Positions 10,701-22,700 of a DNA stretch of 64,000 bases are shown piece after piece. This DNA is from Tribonema minus (Eukaryota; Sar; Xanthophyceae; Tribonematales; Tribonemataceae). Location: positions 273,736-337,735 of the forward strand of contig JAFCMP010000073.1 of NCBI GenBank assembly GCA_017506865.1, given 5' to 3'. Both the position numbers and the translations under genes were made by a program. The notes under the pieces were generated by a model that made no database searches, was not told where the DNA came from, and worked only from the letters and a program-made list of their open reading frames with translations. Within the stretch, counting starts at the first letter, position 1; each line of letters opens with the position of its first letter.

Positions 10701-13700
10701 TGCCCGCGCAGAACTCGGGGAAGCCGATCTGCAGTTCGGGCGACATGGGGATGGCATGTATGCGGTGAGCAGTGCACGCAGCAGAAGCGACGCTCAGCAC
10801 AAGCAGCTGAGAACTAGGTTAGGATTAAGCTCAAGCTGGATCTGGCTGAAGGTCAGCACCATGCATGTTGTCCACGACTGCAGCAGAAAGCTGTTAAAAG
10901 GACCTCACCGTAACCCTAACCCTAACCCTAACCCTAACAAAACAACGCCCATACGCTTGCTCTGACACTATCTTGCAACACCAGGCTGTGAGCTCCAAGG
11001 CCCACTAGCCAAGTGCAGTGCACGCGGCAACGGACGCGTGTGCGTCAGAAGTAGCCAAGAGTCAAATCGCTCAGATTGCACAAGTCAGCACGCAAATACA
11101 TGTGTACATGCACGGCGTACTTGCGGTGGCCAATGTCGACGATGGGCTGGCTTATGCGCATGGCTGAAAATACATGCATGAACGCTGACGCATAGAAGTA
11201 CATGCATACCTCGCCGTTGTTTGTCGTCATGTTGTACAAACTCTGCAGTGGCCTCACGCATCTGCTTCACCTACCTACACAGTACACATACATACTGTAC
11301 ACTGCACAAATGCATACGTGCCTTGCCATCCTTGTCTATACCTACCTACACCGTACACTGTACAATGACATTTTATACGTACCTTGCCATCCTTGTCGTG
11401 ATCAAACTCGGCAATAGCTTCGCGCATCTGCTCATCGCTGAGGTCGCTGCCGACGGTAAACTGCAGGTTCTCCAGGGTGATGTAGCCGCAGTTGTTGTGG
11501 TCTAATCGGTCGAAGGCCAGCCGAAGGCGTTGCTCGTCAAGTTTCTGCCACTTGAGGCCTGCGCAACGGCAGCAGGGGGTAGGCATACAAGTGCTTGTGT
11601 TAGGTATGTATGAGCGCATGCGCAAGCTGTTTCTCCCACTTGAGGCCTGCGCGCAACGGCAGCAGGGGGTAGGTATACAAGTAGGTATGTGGGGTACCGT
11701 CATGTCGCTATTTGAGCTGGCCGGTCACCTGATCAAAACAGGCGTTTGTGTACGTCGGAAATGCGAATTGAATCGAGCCTTTGTATACCCGGTTTCCGCC
11801 ACTTGAAGCCTGCGCAGCACAGGCAGTGGCGGGTAGGTATACAAGTAGGTATGTGCGGTATGTAAAAGCGCATGCGCAAGCTGAGCGACTGATGCATGAG
11901 CAGCGCGTTCGAGACTAGGGCTAGGTCTTGGTGTCTGACGCACAGTGCGCCTGACAGTGTGGTGTGGTGGAGCACTGCTGCTCTGCACGCTGCGGCAACA
12001 GCGGCTTGCGCAGCCGTCAAGGCTCATTCGAAGGGTGCGCGTTTAGCAAACAGCGGTCGAGGGCGGTGCGGCTGCAGTCAAGCATAACGCTAGCCCTGAT
12101 CCCAACCCTAAGCGATCACAGCGGCTTCAAGTTAGCAAACAATTGTCATCGGGCTCCCATTCGACGCCCGCTTCAAGTCAAGTGCCCAGAGGAACGCATA
12201 CCGTGAGGGTCGTTGCACTGGCACACCTCCATGAAAGCCGAGGCAGCATGCACAGCTTGGCAAATGGCTGATGCCCATCCGAACCCTAACCCTAACCCTG
12301 ACCCTGACACACCCTACCGCTACTTGAGCAGCTGCATCACCTTTCTCAACACTGACACTGCCACGTACCCTAACCCTGACCCCAACCCTGACCCTACCCC
12401 TGGCCCCAATCCAGGTAACCCTGGTCTTAAACCTGTTGCATGGTCCAAACCCTAACACTGGGGCTACTCACCAGCTGCCATGAACCCCGTGAAGTGCACC
12501 GTGCCGCAGCAGCCGACGTCGAGGGACTTGAAGATCTGCAAGCACGGGGGCAGCAACGCTCAACACGTGAGACACATGACGTCGCTTGTGTTGTTGGCTC
12601 AAACAAGAGCAGCAGCCGCATAAGTGTATGATACACATGGCACAGTCCGATCCGCTGTGTTGTGTGTAGGGGCGCCGGCGGGCCACGAAACATACAGGGA
12701 CGCATGGGCCACCGGCGGGACGCCTCGCTTGACGGTCTTCCTCATGCACCCTCACGCACTTCGCAACCAGCCTGGAGAAGCCGTGCCCGGTGGCGGGTAC
12801 ATCAACCCCGCCAAGTCTGCCGTCGCCGCTGCCAGCCTGGGCGGCACCGCCATTCGCGTCTTCAAGGGCGCCGGTGCCCCCGAGGCGCCTGTGTCCGACG
12901 ACAAAGACGACGAGGAGTACCTGCAAGATCTTCCAACAGGTACTGAGGGAGCCCCTCCTGGAGAGGCCACTCAAGAAGCAGTGCACCATCACCAGCGTTT
13001 TCAAGCAGCGTCCTAGTGCAGCGTCCTAGATGGCGCCCCAGAAAGAAAAACAAGAACAACCACCGGTGTTTCTATACACCACCCTTCTTTCTACAGGAAT
13101 TTTACCATGAACAGTCTTTTGCAATCAGTCTCCGCCTGAGCTGCAAGCTCCACGTGCCACCTAGGGCCGCGTTGGTGTGACTGCTGCATGTCAGCCAGAG
13201 ACTGCGCCGCATGTGACTGCACACCAAGACCATCACCCCCCTCCTCCTCATGCCCCCTGCTGGTTCCTGGTTTTTGGCTTCATTTTGAGCCATGCCCACT
13301 GCTGGTTCCTGGTTTTTGGCTTCATTTTGAGCCAAAATTGCCGAAAACTCTGACATTCACATGCTGCGCTCATGTCTCAACTGCTGTAAATGCCCCCCCC
13401 CCCTCCCCCTTCGTATGTAGGTAGATGGGTAAATAGGTAAACTTCAATATTGAAGAAGACGCACCTGATCGATGTCCGTGTCACGCAACTTGCACTTGCA
13501 GTTGACAATTGAAGATGACGCACCTGATCGATGTCCTTGTCACGCAAAAGTGCGCTTTCACGCATCACTTTGCGGAAGGTCTCCAGAGATAGCTCGCCGG
13601 TGCCCTCCTTGTCCGCTTTCCTGTAAACGCAAAAAGGCCCAGCAGTGAGCATACAGGAGCAACGCCCAATCACCCATGTATATATGACTATGTGCAGTAG

Positions 13701-16700
13701 GCGTTGTGAAAGTGCGCCTACATGCCAAAGTTTGCCCGCCCCCCCCCCCCCCCCTCCATTGTTTCTGCCTTCACAAGTGTCTCAAAAGGTTTTGTAGTTG
13801 AGCCATGTACTAACTGAGCTGCCACATCTTCTGTAGCGCTGTTCGCAGTAGTGTTTCACGCACTTTCGTATGGCGCACCTACCTGCATGAATTTGTCGAG
13901 CACTTTGATGAGGCTGTCCTTTACACATTTGTGTCTTCTTCATATGTTTAGGTACGTATAGTAGTATGCTCGCCGCGGTAGACACTTGTGCACGATAAGC
14001 AGTGCAGTGTTCCGCAGCGTGTACTGGCTGTGTACCCATCCTGAACTGCACTTGAGCCACGCATGTCGTGGCAACCTCTGCAAAGCTGCTTTTGAGATGC
14101 ACAAACACTTGCGAGTATGCACCGATTCACGGCGAGCACATGGGTGGCCATCAATGAAACCATGAAGGTGCCCTAGTGGGCAACACTATACTGAACAGAG
14201 ACGCGTACAGTACACTGCAGTGCACTGGACAATGACAGTACAGAAGTGTACAGTACACTGCAGTACACTCTACCATTACAGTACAGTAGTGTACCTGAAT
14301 TCTGCCTCCAGGCCGCAGATTTGCGTGGGCTCCAGCGTGCGTGCCACAATCTCCAAAGCGACGCGCTGCGTTGCAGGGATGCGGGCACGGACGAAACTAA
14401 TTTTAAGTTGATGTTTTCATAGCGCAGGTGCAAGTGTGACGTGCCTTACTTGAACGCCCCCCATGCCTGATGGAGCATTTCTATCAAAGCTATCCAGCAC
14501 AGATGCAGGTGCAGTTCACAGTACAGGCGTACTCCCCACATTTTGACGACTTGAAGTGCGCACCTTGAGCACGCTCTGGTCTGTGAAGGACGTGAGCCAT
14601 TACATACTGTTCCTTGCTCGCCATACATGTCCAGGTGTTGTGCACACTCGTACACATAGTTCAACTCAAGAACGACTTGAAGTGCGCACCTTGAGCACGC
14701 TTTGCTCCTTGGAGGACCTGAGCCGTTTCTGTCCCTTGCTCATCACATTCAAGTTTTGAACGCTGCCGCATTAGCGTACTTCAACAACTAATGAACGACT
14801 TGAGGTGCGCACCTTGAGCACGCTCTGGTCCTTGAAGGACTTGAGCCGCGCGGCCACGTCGCTCGAGAGCGGCTGGAAGTTATTACACGGAATATATACT
14901 AAAGCTGTACAAACTTCAACTCAGAAGGTGCACAAACTCTGAAGTTGTACACATTTTCGAGTTAAAACTCATAAATAACTTGGAAGTGCGCACCTTGAGC
15001 ACGCTCTGGTCCTTGAAGGACTTGAGCCGTGCGGCAACGTCGCTCGACAGCGGCTGGAAGTGCATCGAGGCGCGGCTGCGCTTGAGCTGCAGCCACGGGT
15101 GTGCCTGCGCCTCCTTCGCCGTCATGCGCCTGAGTCAAGAGTCACATAAGTGAGTAAACAAGTCGTGGGTCAGAGTCACAATGACTGCGCTTGAGCTGCA
15201 GCCACGTGAGCGCCTGTGCCTCCTTTGCCGTCACGCGCCTGAGTCATGAGTCACAAGTGAGTAACGAGTCATACATCAGGATCTCAACTGCTGCGCTTGA
15301 GCTGCAGCCACGGTTTCGCTGCTCCTTCTTTGCCAGGTCTGATTCACGGGTCAAGAAGGAGTAACCAAGTCACAAGCATGAGTGGTCCAGAATCTACAAT
15401 GGCATACACACCCTTGCAAGAGGAGCACGCAGCATGTTGCAAGGGGCGGCCGTCAAAACAGTGCAGCACATCTACAGACAACATCACACGACCAGCCGAA
15501 GCATGTAATTGATTTAATAATGTGCGTACCCTGATGGCAGTAACAGCAGTTGCAGTGGGGAGACTCCATGAGACTGACCTGCTGGGATCTTTGACCAGCA
15601 GCCGTGCGATGAAGTCCTTGCAGTCAGGGCTAGCCACCTGCAGACACGAGAAACGTAGCACAGGACACATGAGGCGCATAAAACATGAAAACACACTCTC
15701 GTCAGTGAAGTGCATGCCGGCTTTGTTGACTGCGCCGCATGTCGCTAGAGGGGAACAATGCCTGTCTTGCACTTCAACTTGATTTTCAAGAACCGTCGTT
15801 GCATCTGTCACGCAGCCTTGAGTGTCCATGCCTGCCTATATACCACCCATCTTCCGTGTTTATGTCAACGTCCCTTGTCTTGAGCATGTGCTGCAGCATC
15901 TGCAGCGGCTCTCTACTTTGCAAAATGCGCGCATGCTTACATACATACATACCTGCGAGTCTCCAGTGTACGCATGTATCGGATAACAGTAGTCACCATA
16001 ATAGTAGTCACGCTACATGCAAGCCCCACATGACCTTCAGTGTCCATGCATGCCTATATATATACCTCCCAGTCTTCTGTGTCCATGTCGACGTCTTTTG
16101 TCTTGATCATGTGCTGCAGCATCTGCAGCGACTCCGCCATGAACGGGAACCGCCCCACCATGAGCGTGTAGGTGATGATGCCGATGCTCCACCTGCAGCA
16201 GCGCTCCACAACATGTTCACGTTCATGAACGAAAATCTGCCGACCATGAGTGTGTAGGTGATGAAATGCCGATACTCCACCTGCAGCAGCGCTCCACACG
16301 TGTTCACTTTCGTTGAAATAAAATGTACCCACCACCATCAACATAGCAGTTTTCAAGCATTACACATTCAGACAGTCATCCCTATACCTCATCTTCATTC
16401 ATGCTTTCACTCCTTGTGTGCGGATTCAGGCACCACACTCCACGATTCAAGATCAACTCACTCGGTGATTCATTCATGCATTCATTCATGAATACGGTTC
16501 CTAAGCTCACATGCCCACGGGGTACGCCCCGGGTGCCCAGCATTGCACCCATAAATTCGTCCATTCAGGATTTTACTTGTTGTTGGTGTGGTTGGTAAAT
16601 CAGCCCAACCTGGCTAGCACACGTGGCTTCCTGACGCAATAGAAGGGCCTGCATTACATTTTACTTTGAAAAATTACGAAAATCTATTATTGCGGCGTGT

Positions 16701-19700
16701 TTGTAATAAATAAAAACGCTCTGGCAATTTATTACACGCGCCGGTGGGCTAGTGAAAAACGAATCAAAGTATCGTTGATATTTTGATCACCAACACTGCA
16801 TGTTTCCTACGTGTTGGGCAGGACTGAGAGGAGCATAAGCTCTCTTGGCGGTAGTGCTGCACACAAGTGGTTGCGGTACACAACCTACGACTGCAACTGC
16901 ATATCGCGAATCTGCTGCTGTTGTCCGCACCTGCCTTTGGCTGAGACATGAGGGGACAGAGATCATGAGCTTGCAGGCATCGCAAAGGTGCTGCTGCCAC
17001 AGGTATTGCGATCACGATCTACAACAATTTACGTTCTCTCCACCAGGCCCAGCTGCGACACAGCGTCCATTAGATCTGAGTGCACACCCACTTGGAGCAT
17101 ATATTACACGAATGTGTGGCATTTCGGCTGCTGAGACTCGCAGCTCCTGCCGTTTTGGCGCTGCACACCTCGCGACGGCGGGTCACTCGCTACATCCCTG
17201 CGCAGTTGTTTGCACTGCGGCCTGACGTTGGCTGCTGCGGAAGTCCTGAACTGCTGACATTCTGATAGAGTGCTCGCCACGTGCTGGTGAGGCTGAATCC
17301 TACTGAGCACTGATGTCACTCTTGACGTTCCACAACAACAGTAGAGAGTGTTTGTCCATGCTACGTATCGTATAGGGTTGCCGGCATCGTAGATTCTGGG
17401 TTATTTAGGACGTAAATCGTAATAGTAACGTGACGTATCGTAAGTAAATGCTGTAAATCCTTAGCACCTTGCTTTTAGGACGTAAGTTGTAATCGTCACG
17501 CAAGTACACCGTAATTGTGAAACGTAATTGCCGTAAATGGTCGTAAGAATGCACCCCCCCCCTGGCATCTGGATTGGGCCAGTTCACACGCCGAAGTACC
17601 TGAACGATGACATGATGTGTCCAGCAGCTGTTGACAAAAAAGAAGAGAGCAAGCTATCCAATGACGAATATCTGCTGCACTAGTGAAGCAGTGCAGGGAT
17701 CAACATGCGCTTGTTGGCAGGCGCGCTCTGTTGTTTCGCTGCAGCTGCGTGGGGTTGCTTGAGAGGTGCTGGATGATCGTCTCACCGCCTTGACAGCCGA
17801 GGAGTGCTTGCTGCAGTAGTTACACTTGATGAGGCTTTGGCTTTCACAAGCTCGCGCTCCACCAGGAATGTTCGCCTGCCTCTACTGTAGTTGAATGCGC
17901 TTAGCATCAACAACAAGCACCCGCCTTGCGCAAGCCCTCGGCCTGCCTGAGGCTGCCAAGCACCTCGACCTCCACCTTCACCTGTTCGTCCTTACATTAA
18001 AACTCGCAAGGTGCACCACCACCTCACGACTACGACTGCTACACATTTTTTCTTCTTCTCTCCGTTTTGGTAACGGCAAATCAGGATTACCGCAAGTCAA
18101 GCGTAAGATTACATAAAGCTTTCAAGAATGTACGACACTTGGCCTTAAGTTACGGCAGCGCGTATTTACGAAGGCCTCTAGACTTCCGACATGATTTAAG
18201 GCGGTAAAGTTTACCCGTAAATTTACAATTTACTATTCCAGCAACCCTTGAATCATGAACAAAGTGAACTTTGAAGTTCACAAACTCACATATCCACGGG
18301 ATAAGGGCTATGCTGCCCCTTAAACACCTCTGGGCTCATGTAAATCCACTGTAGATCCAAAGAGTAGATCCAATGTAGGTCCAACGAGTAGATCCAAAGA
18401 GCGGGCAGAAAAGAGCGGGCAGAAGTGGCACGCAACAGAAAAAAAATTAGTCACTGCTGAGCATGTGTCTTACGTATTGGGCAGGACTGGGGGGAGCATA
18501 AGCTCTCTTGGCGGACACAAGTGGTTGCGGCACACAACCTACGACTGCAACCGCATATCGCGTATCTGCTGCTGTTGTCCGCACCTGCCTTTGGCTGAGA
18601 CATGAGGGGACAGAGATAATGAGCTTGCAGGCATCGCAAAGGTGCTGCTGCCACAAGGTATTGCGATCACAATCTACAACAATTTACGTTCTTTCCACCA
18701 AGCCCAGCTGCGACACAGCGTCCATTAGATCTGAGTACACACCCACTTGGAGCATATATTACACGAATGTGTGGCATTTCGGCTGCTGAGACTCGCAGCT
18801 CCTGCCGTTTTGGCGCTGCACACCTCGCGACGGCGGGTCACTCGCTAAATCCCTGCGCAGTTGTTTGCACTGCGGCCTGACGTTGGCTGCTGCGGAAGTC
18901 GTGAACTGCTGACACTCTGATAGAGTGCTCACCACGTGCTGGTGAGGCTGAATCCTACTGAGCACTGATGTCACTCTTGACGTTTTAAATGAGTGTTTCG
19001 TCCATGCTACATATCTGCAGCACAACTACATAGCACCACAGTTCCGCAGTGCTTGATGACTGTTGCCGTTTGAGCTTGACAGTGTTCAAGGGGATTGCAC
19101 AAGGTCAGATATAGGGTACAATTGACAGCGCAGCCTAGGCTGCTGCGTTGACGCAAGCTTTTCGATTGCATAGGCAACCCGGCCTCCCTTGGGCCTTTAC
19201 AAATACAAGTCCATACGTACAATTGAACCTCTCATTGAGGTGTACGTAGTACAGAATGAGTACAGAGTGCAGTGCGTACCGTTCCCACAATGTCGCGCAT
19301 CATCTGCGCCTGCGTGCCCGTGGTGCCAAGCCCAAAGTCCACAATCTGCGCGTACATACATACATGCATGAATATATGAGTGAGCGAGGTAGGTAGGTAA
19401 GGCCAATGGCGACGCATCGTGGGCGTCTCGGGCATCATTGGAGGGGTGAATGCGGAGCATCATCGGAGCTTTGTCATCAAGACCACAGTCCACAATATGG
19501 TCGCGCGCGAACGGGGCGTACAAGCACAGAACAGCGACCATCCCCTCAAGTCGAACAAAGGTGGGTATGTAGGTACGTGCGTGCCGGGACCAAAGCCCAC
19601 GAGCTGTGCGTGCGCATGAAGTATGAGCCAACAGCATGGCAAACGTGAACACTGATGATGTGCAAAGGGCCAGCTGATGCCAGGGCAGAGAGCGCGGTGA

Positions 19701-22700
19701 GGGTTAGGGTTAGGATTTATCGATGTCCGTACCGCTGCATGCACACGCGGGGGAAGGGCACGCTTATGGTACATGACCAGTCAATTCGGGCTTGACGGTA
19801 CAAGACTATATACATCAGGCCAAATAAAGTATAGATAAGTACGTGCGTGCTTGCTGCTTTGGCGGCATGCTGCAGGAGGCTGATGCGGGTTAGGGTTGGG
19901 ACTAGGGCTAGGGTGGGGTCTAGGGTTAGGTTTAAGGCAGACCAATGCGAGATGTACGGCTCATGCGCCTCGACTCGATACGACTGACAACCAGGCCCCT
20001 AACCGAATGCGTGCATGTGCGCTTCACGAAATGAACTTTGCATGTGAATTCGCATGTGCAGTATAACATCCTGCCGCCATGTGTGACACAAATCGACAAA
20101 AGCTGCGTTCATCCTCATTTTCCTATCGTCTCCTGAAACTGAGGCTGGGTTGCAGCGATCTCTGGTGGACTTCAAGTTTATATGACTTGAGGTTCAGTGA
20201 GGGTCGCCGTCGCCAGCTGAGCTCACCTTGATGCCAGCGTCTGGCCCAGAGTGCTCATACAAGATGTTCTCGAGTTTTAGGTCGCGGTGCTGCGAAGGAA
20301 GTGCAGCAAACAACAACAGGAACAGTCAATACCATCACAGAGAGCCGGTGCCAACCGCATAAAATTCTATAATGGTGGGACATCAAGATCACTCATTAAA
20401 AAACACATGAGTGAGCATGCCACCACCCAGCGCTGCTGACTGAACTATGATCCGCATGTTGCTCAGCGACCAACTCCACCAGTTTCAGCTCTCTTCAAAC
20501 ACTAACAGGAGTGCTACAGGACAACCAGTGTGTCGCTTTGTGGCAGAAGTTGACCAGGTAACCCATGCACACCTCAAGGCTGTGTTTATGGCAGAAGCGA
20601 ACTGCATCAATGATGTCCTTCACCACAAAGGTGTCCCGGTCCTCATCAAAGCCCTAATCCTTCACCACAACGGTGTCCCGGTCTTCATCAAAGCCCTAAT
20701 CCTTACCCTAACCCTAACCCAACATAGCCCTATGCCAAACCTAGAGCTGACCAAGACCAAAAGTTCCGGCACTACTGTGCTCGTGAAAGAGCGTAACCCA
20801 TCAAACATGTCCTTCGCCACGGCAGCTGCGTCCTGCTTGACCCATATTCTAACCCTAACCCTAACTCTACCCCTGATTGAATACGGCACTCACCGCAATA
20901 TCGTGATCGTGGCAATACCGAATGCCATCGACAATGTCCTCATCACAGCAGCTGCACCTAATCCTAACCTACTACTCGACTTGAACTCTAAAATTCTAAC
21001 CCTCACCGTAATACAAGTGCGGCACGCACCGCGATATTGTACTCATGACAATACCGTATCCCATGCACTCACCGCGATATTGTGCTCGTGGCAATACCGT
21101 ATGCCATCAAAAATGTCCTTCACCACAGCAGCGGCGTCCTGCTCCGTCCTGATGCGCTGCCTGTCCACCAGATCCCCCCATGTTCTAACCCTAACTCTAA
21201 TTTTAACCCTAATGCTAAAAGAAGTACGAGATACAAGTACGGTACTCACCGCGATATTGTGCTCGTGGCAGTACCGTATGCCATCGACAATGTCCTTGAC
21301 AACAGCAGCGGCATCCTGCTCCGTCCTGATGCGCTGCCGGTCGACCAGATCCCCCCCGGCATACAGGTCCATCACCATGAACACGTAGTCTGGCGAGTGG
21401 TAGACCTCCTGCAACCGCGCCACGCTTGGGTGGTCCAATTTCTGCATGCGCGGGACGCAGAGGAATTAGGGTTAGGGTTAGTTTAGGGTAAAAATTGTGT
21501 CGTGCTGAGACGCGTGACCGTGGTGAGCGTTGCTGTCACGCCCGGTACATATTCGGCGTCAACTTGAAGTAACTGTTGAACTACGCATATACCAGGAACA
21601 CGTAGTCAGGGGAGTGATAGACCTCCCGCAACCGCGCCACGCTAGGGTGGTCCAATTCTCTGCGTAAAAAGGGTGGAAACGGAAAGGAAGTGAATGTGAC
21701 GTGTGTGGAGCGCTGCTGCACACTTCTTGATGTAGAAGAGCAGTACCTACAAGAGCGCGATACTTGTTCGTGAGCAATCATACATGTGCTTGTATACCTG
21801 TACATGCGGGTGTGACTTCACGGCCAACAGCTGGCCTAAGAGCCCACGACCGCAGTCAGCAGGCGCAGCGTAGCACCATTGCCATAACCCTAATCGTAAC
21901 CCCTACCCAAACCCTAATCTTGGCGCCAAACAACGTCGCAGCAGCATGAGCTGATTGTATGCATGTACCCCTGATCCTACATGCCCCCAAGAACGTGAGC
22001 TCGCACTCATGCATCACCCACCGGCGTCACAGCAGCATCAGTCGATACACCTTATTTGACAAACACAAACACATCATGACACATTGCACTCAGCGCATGG
22101 TCCTGTATTGAATCGCTGCAGGAATTAGGGGGGGGGTAGAACAAGGCACAGGCAGCGTATCGCCGCTGCCTGCAACGCTCACAATTGACCGTTGATAATT
22201 ATGCTCATTGCTGACATAACTGCCAGGCACCATCAAGGTCCCACCGAGAAGCATCGAGTTGCTCATCACCATCACCATTCAGAAATTGGGTCATGATTCG
22301 GGGGTTGAGGTAAGCATGTCAACACACGTCACCCCTCACCTTCATATCAACTGCAGAGTATCCATTTGCACTGCCCTAAGTAGGGAGGTTAAAATGTGAA
22401 TTGAAGTTATAATGTTGAAGTACGACTTGCCCTTGACCTTAATATCCACTTCATCCGTGAACAGGGCGAAGTGCGCCTCACCTCACCTTCACGATCGCCA
22501 CTTCCTTAATGAACAGGACTATTATCATCTCACCTTCATGATCTCCACTTCATTCATGAACAGCGCAAAGTGCGCCTCATCCTTGAGGCCCTTGATCTCC
22601 ACCGTCTTCAGCGCAAACTCCTTGCCGCTGCTGCGGTGCGTCACCGCGCGAACTGTGCCAAAGCTTCCCGCGCCGAGGGGCCGCCCCGTCTGCAGATCAT

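Noticed and set aside
10908-10940. A chromosome end
   Set aside because: The ccctaa runs are short, internal to introns, and continuous gene sequence lies on both sides.
11110-11165. Minus-strand peptide RISQPIVDIGHRKY resembling a DFG segment
   Set aside because: Lies downstream of the EF-hands, is not in phase with neighbours and is not needed for any join.
13883-13918. Extra kinase exon encoding DSLIKVLDKFMQ
   Set aside because: Flanked by ag and gtaggt, but exons 9 and 10 join perfectly without it, and including it in the required phase does not give this peptide. It may be an alternative exon or a relic.
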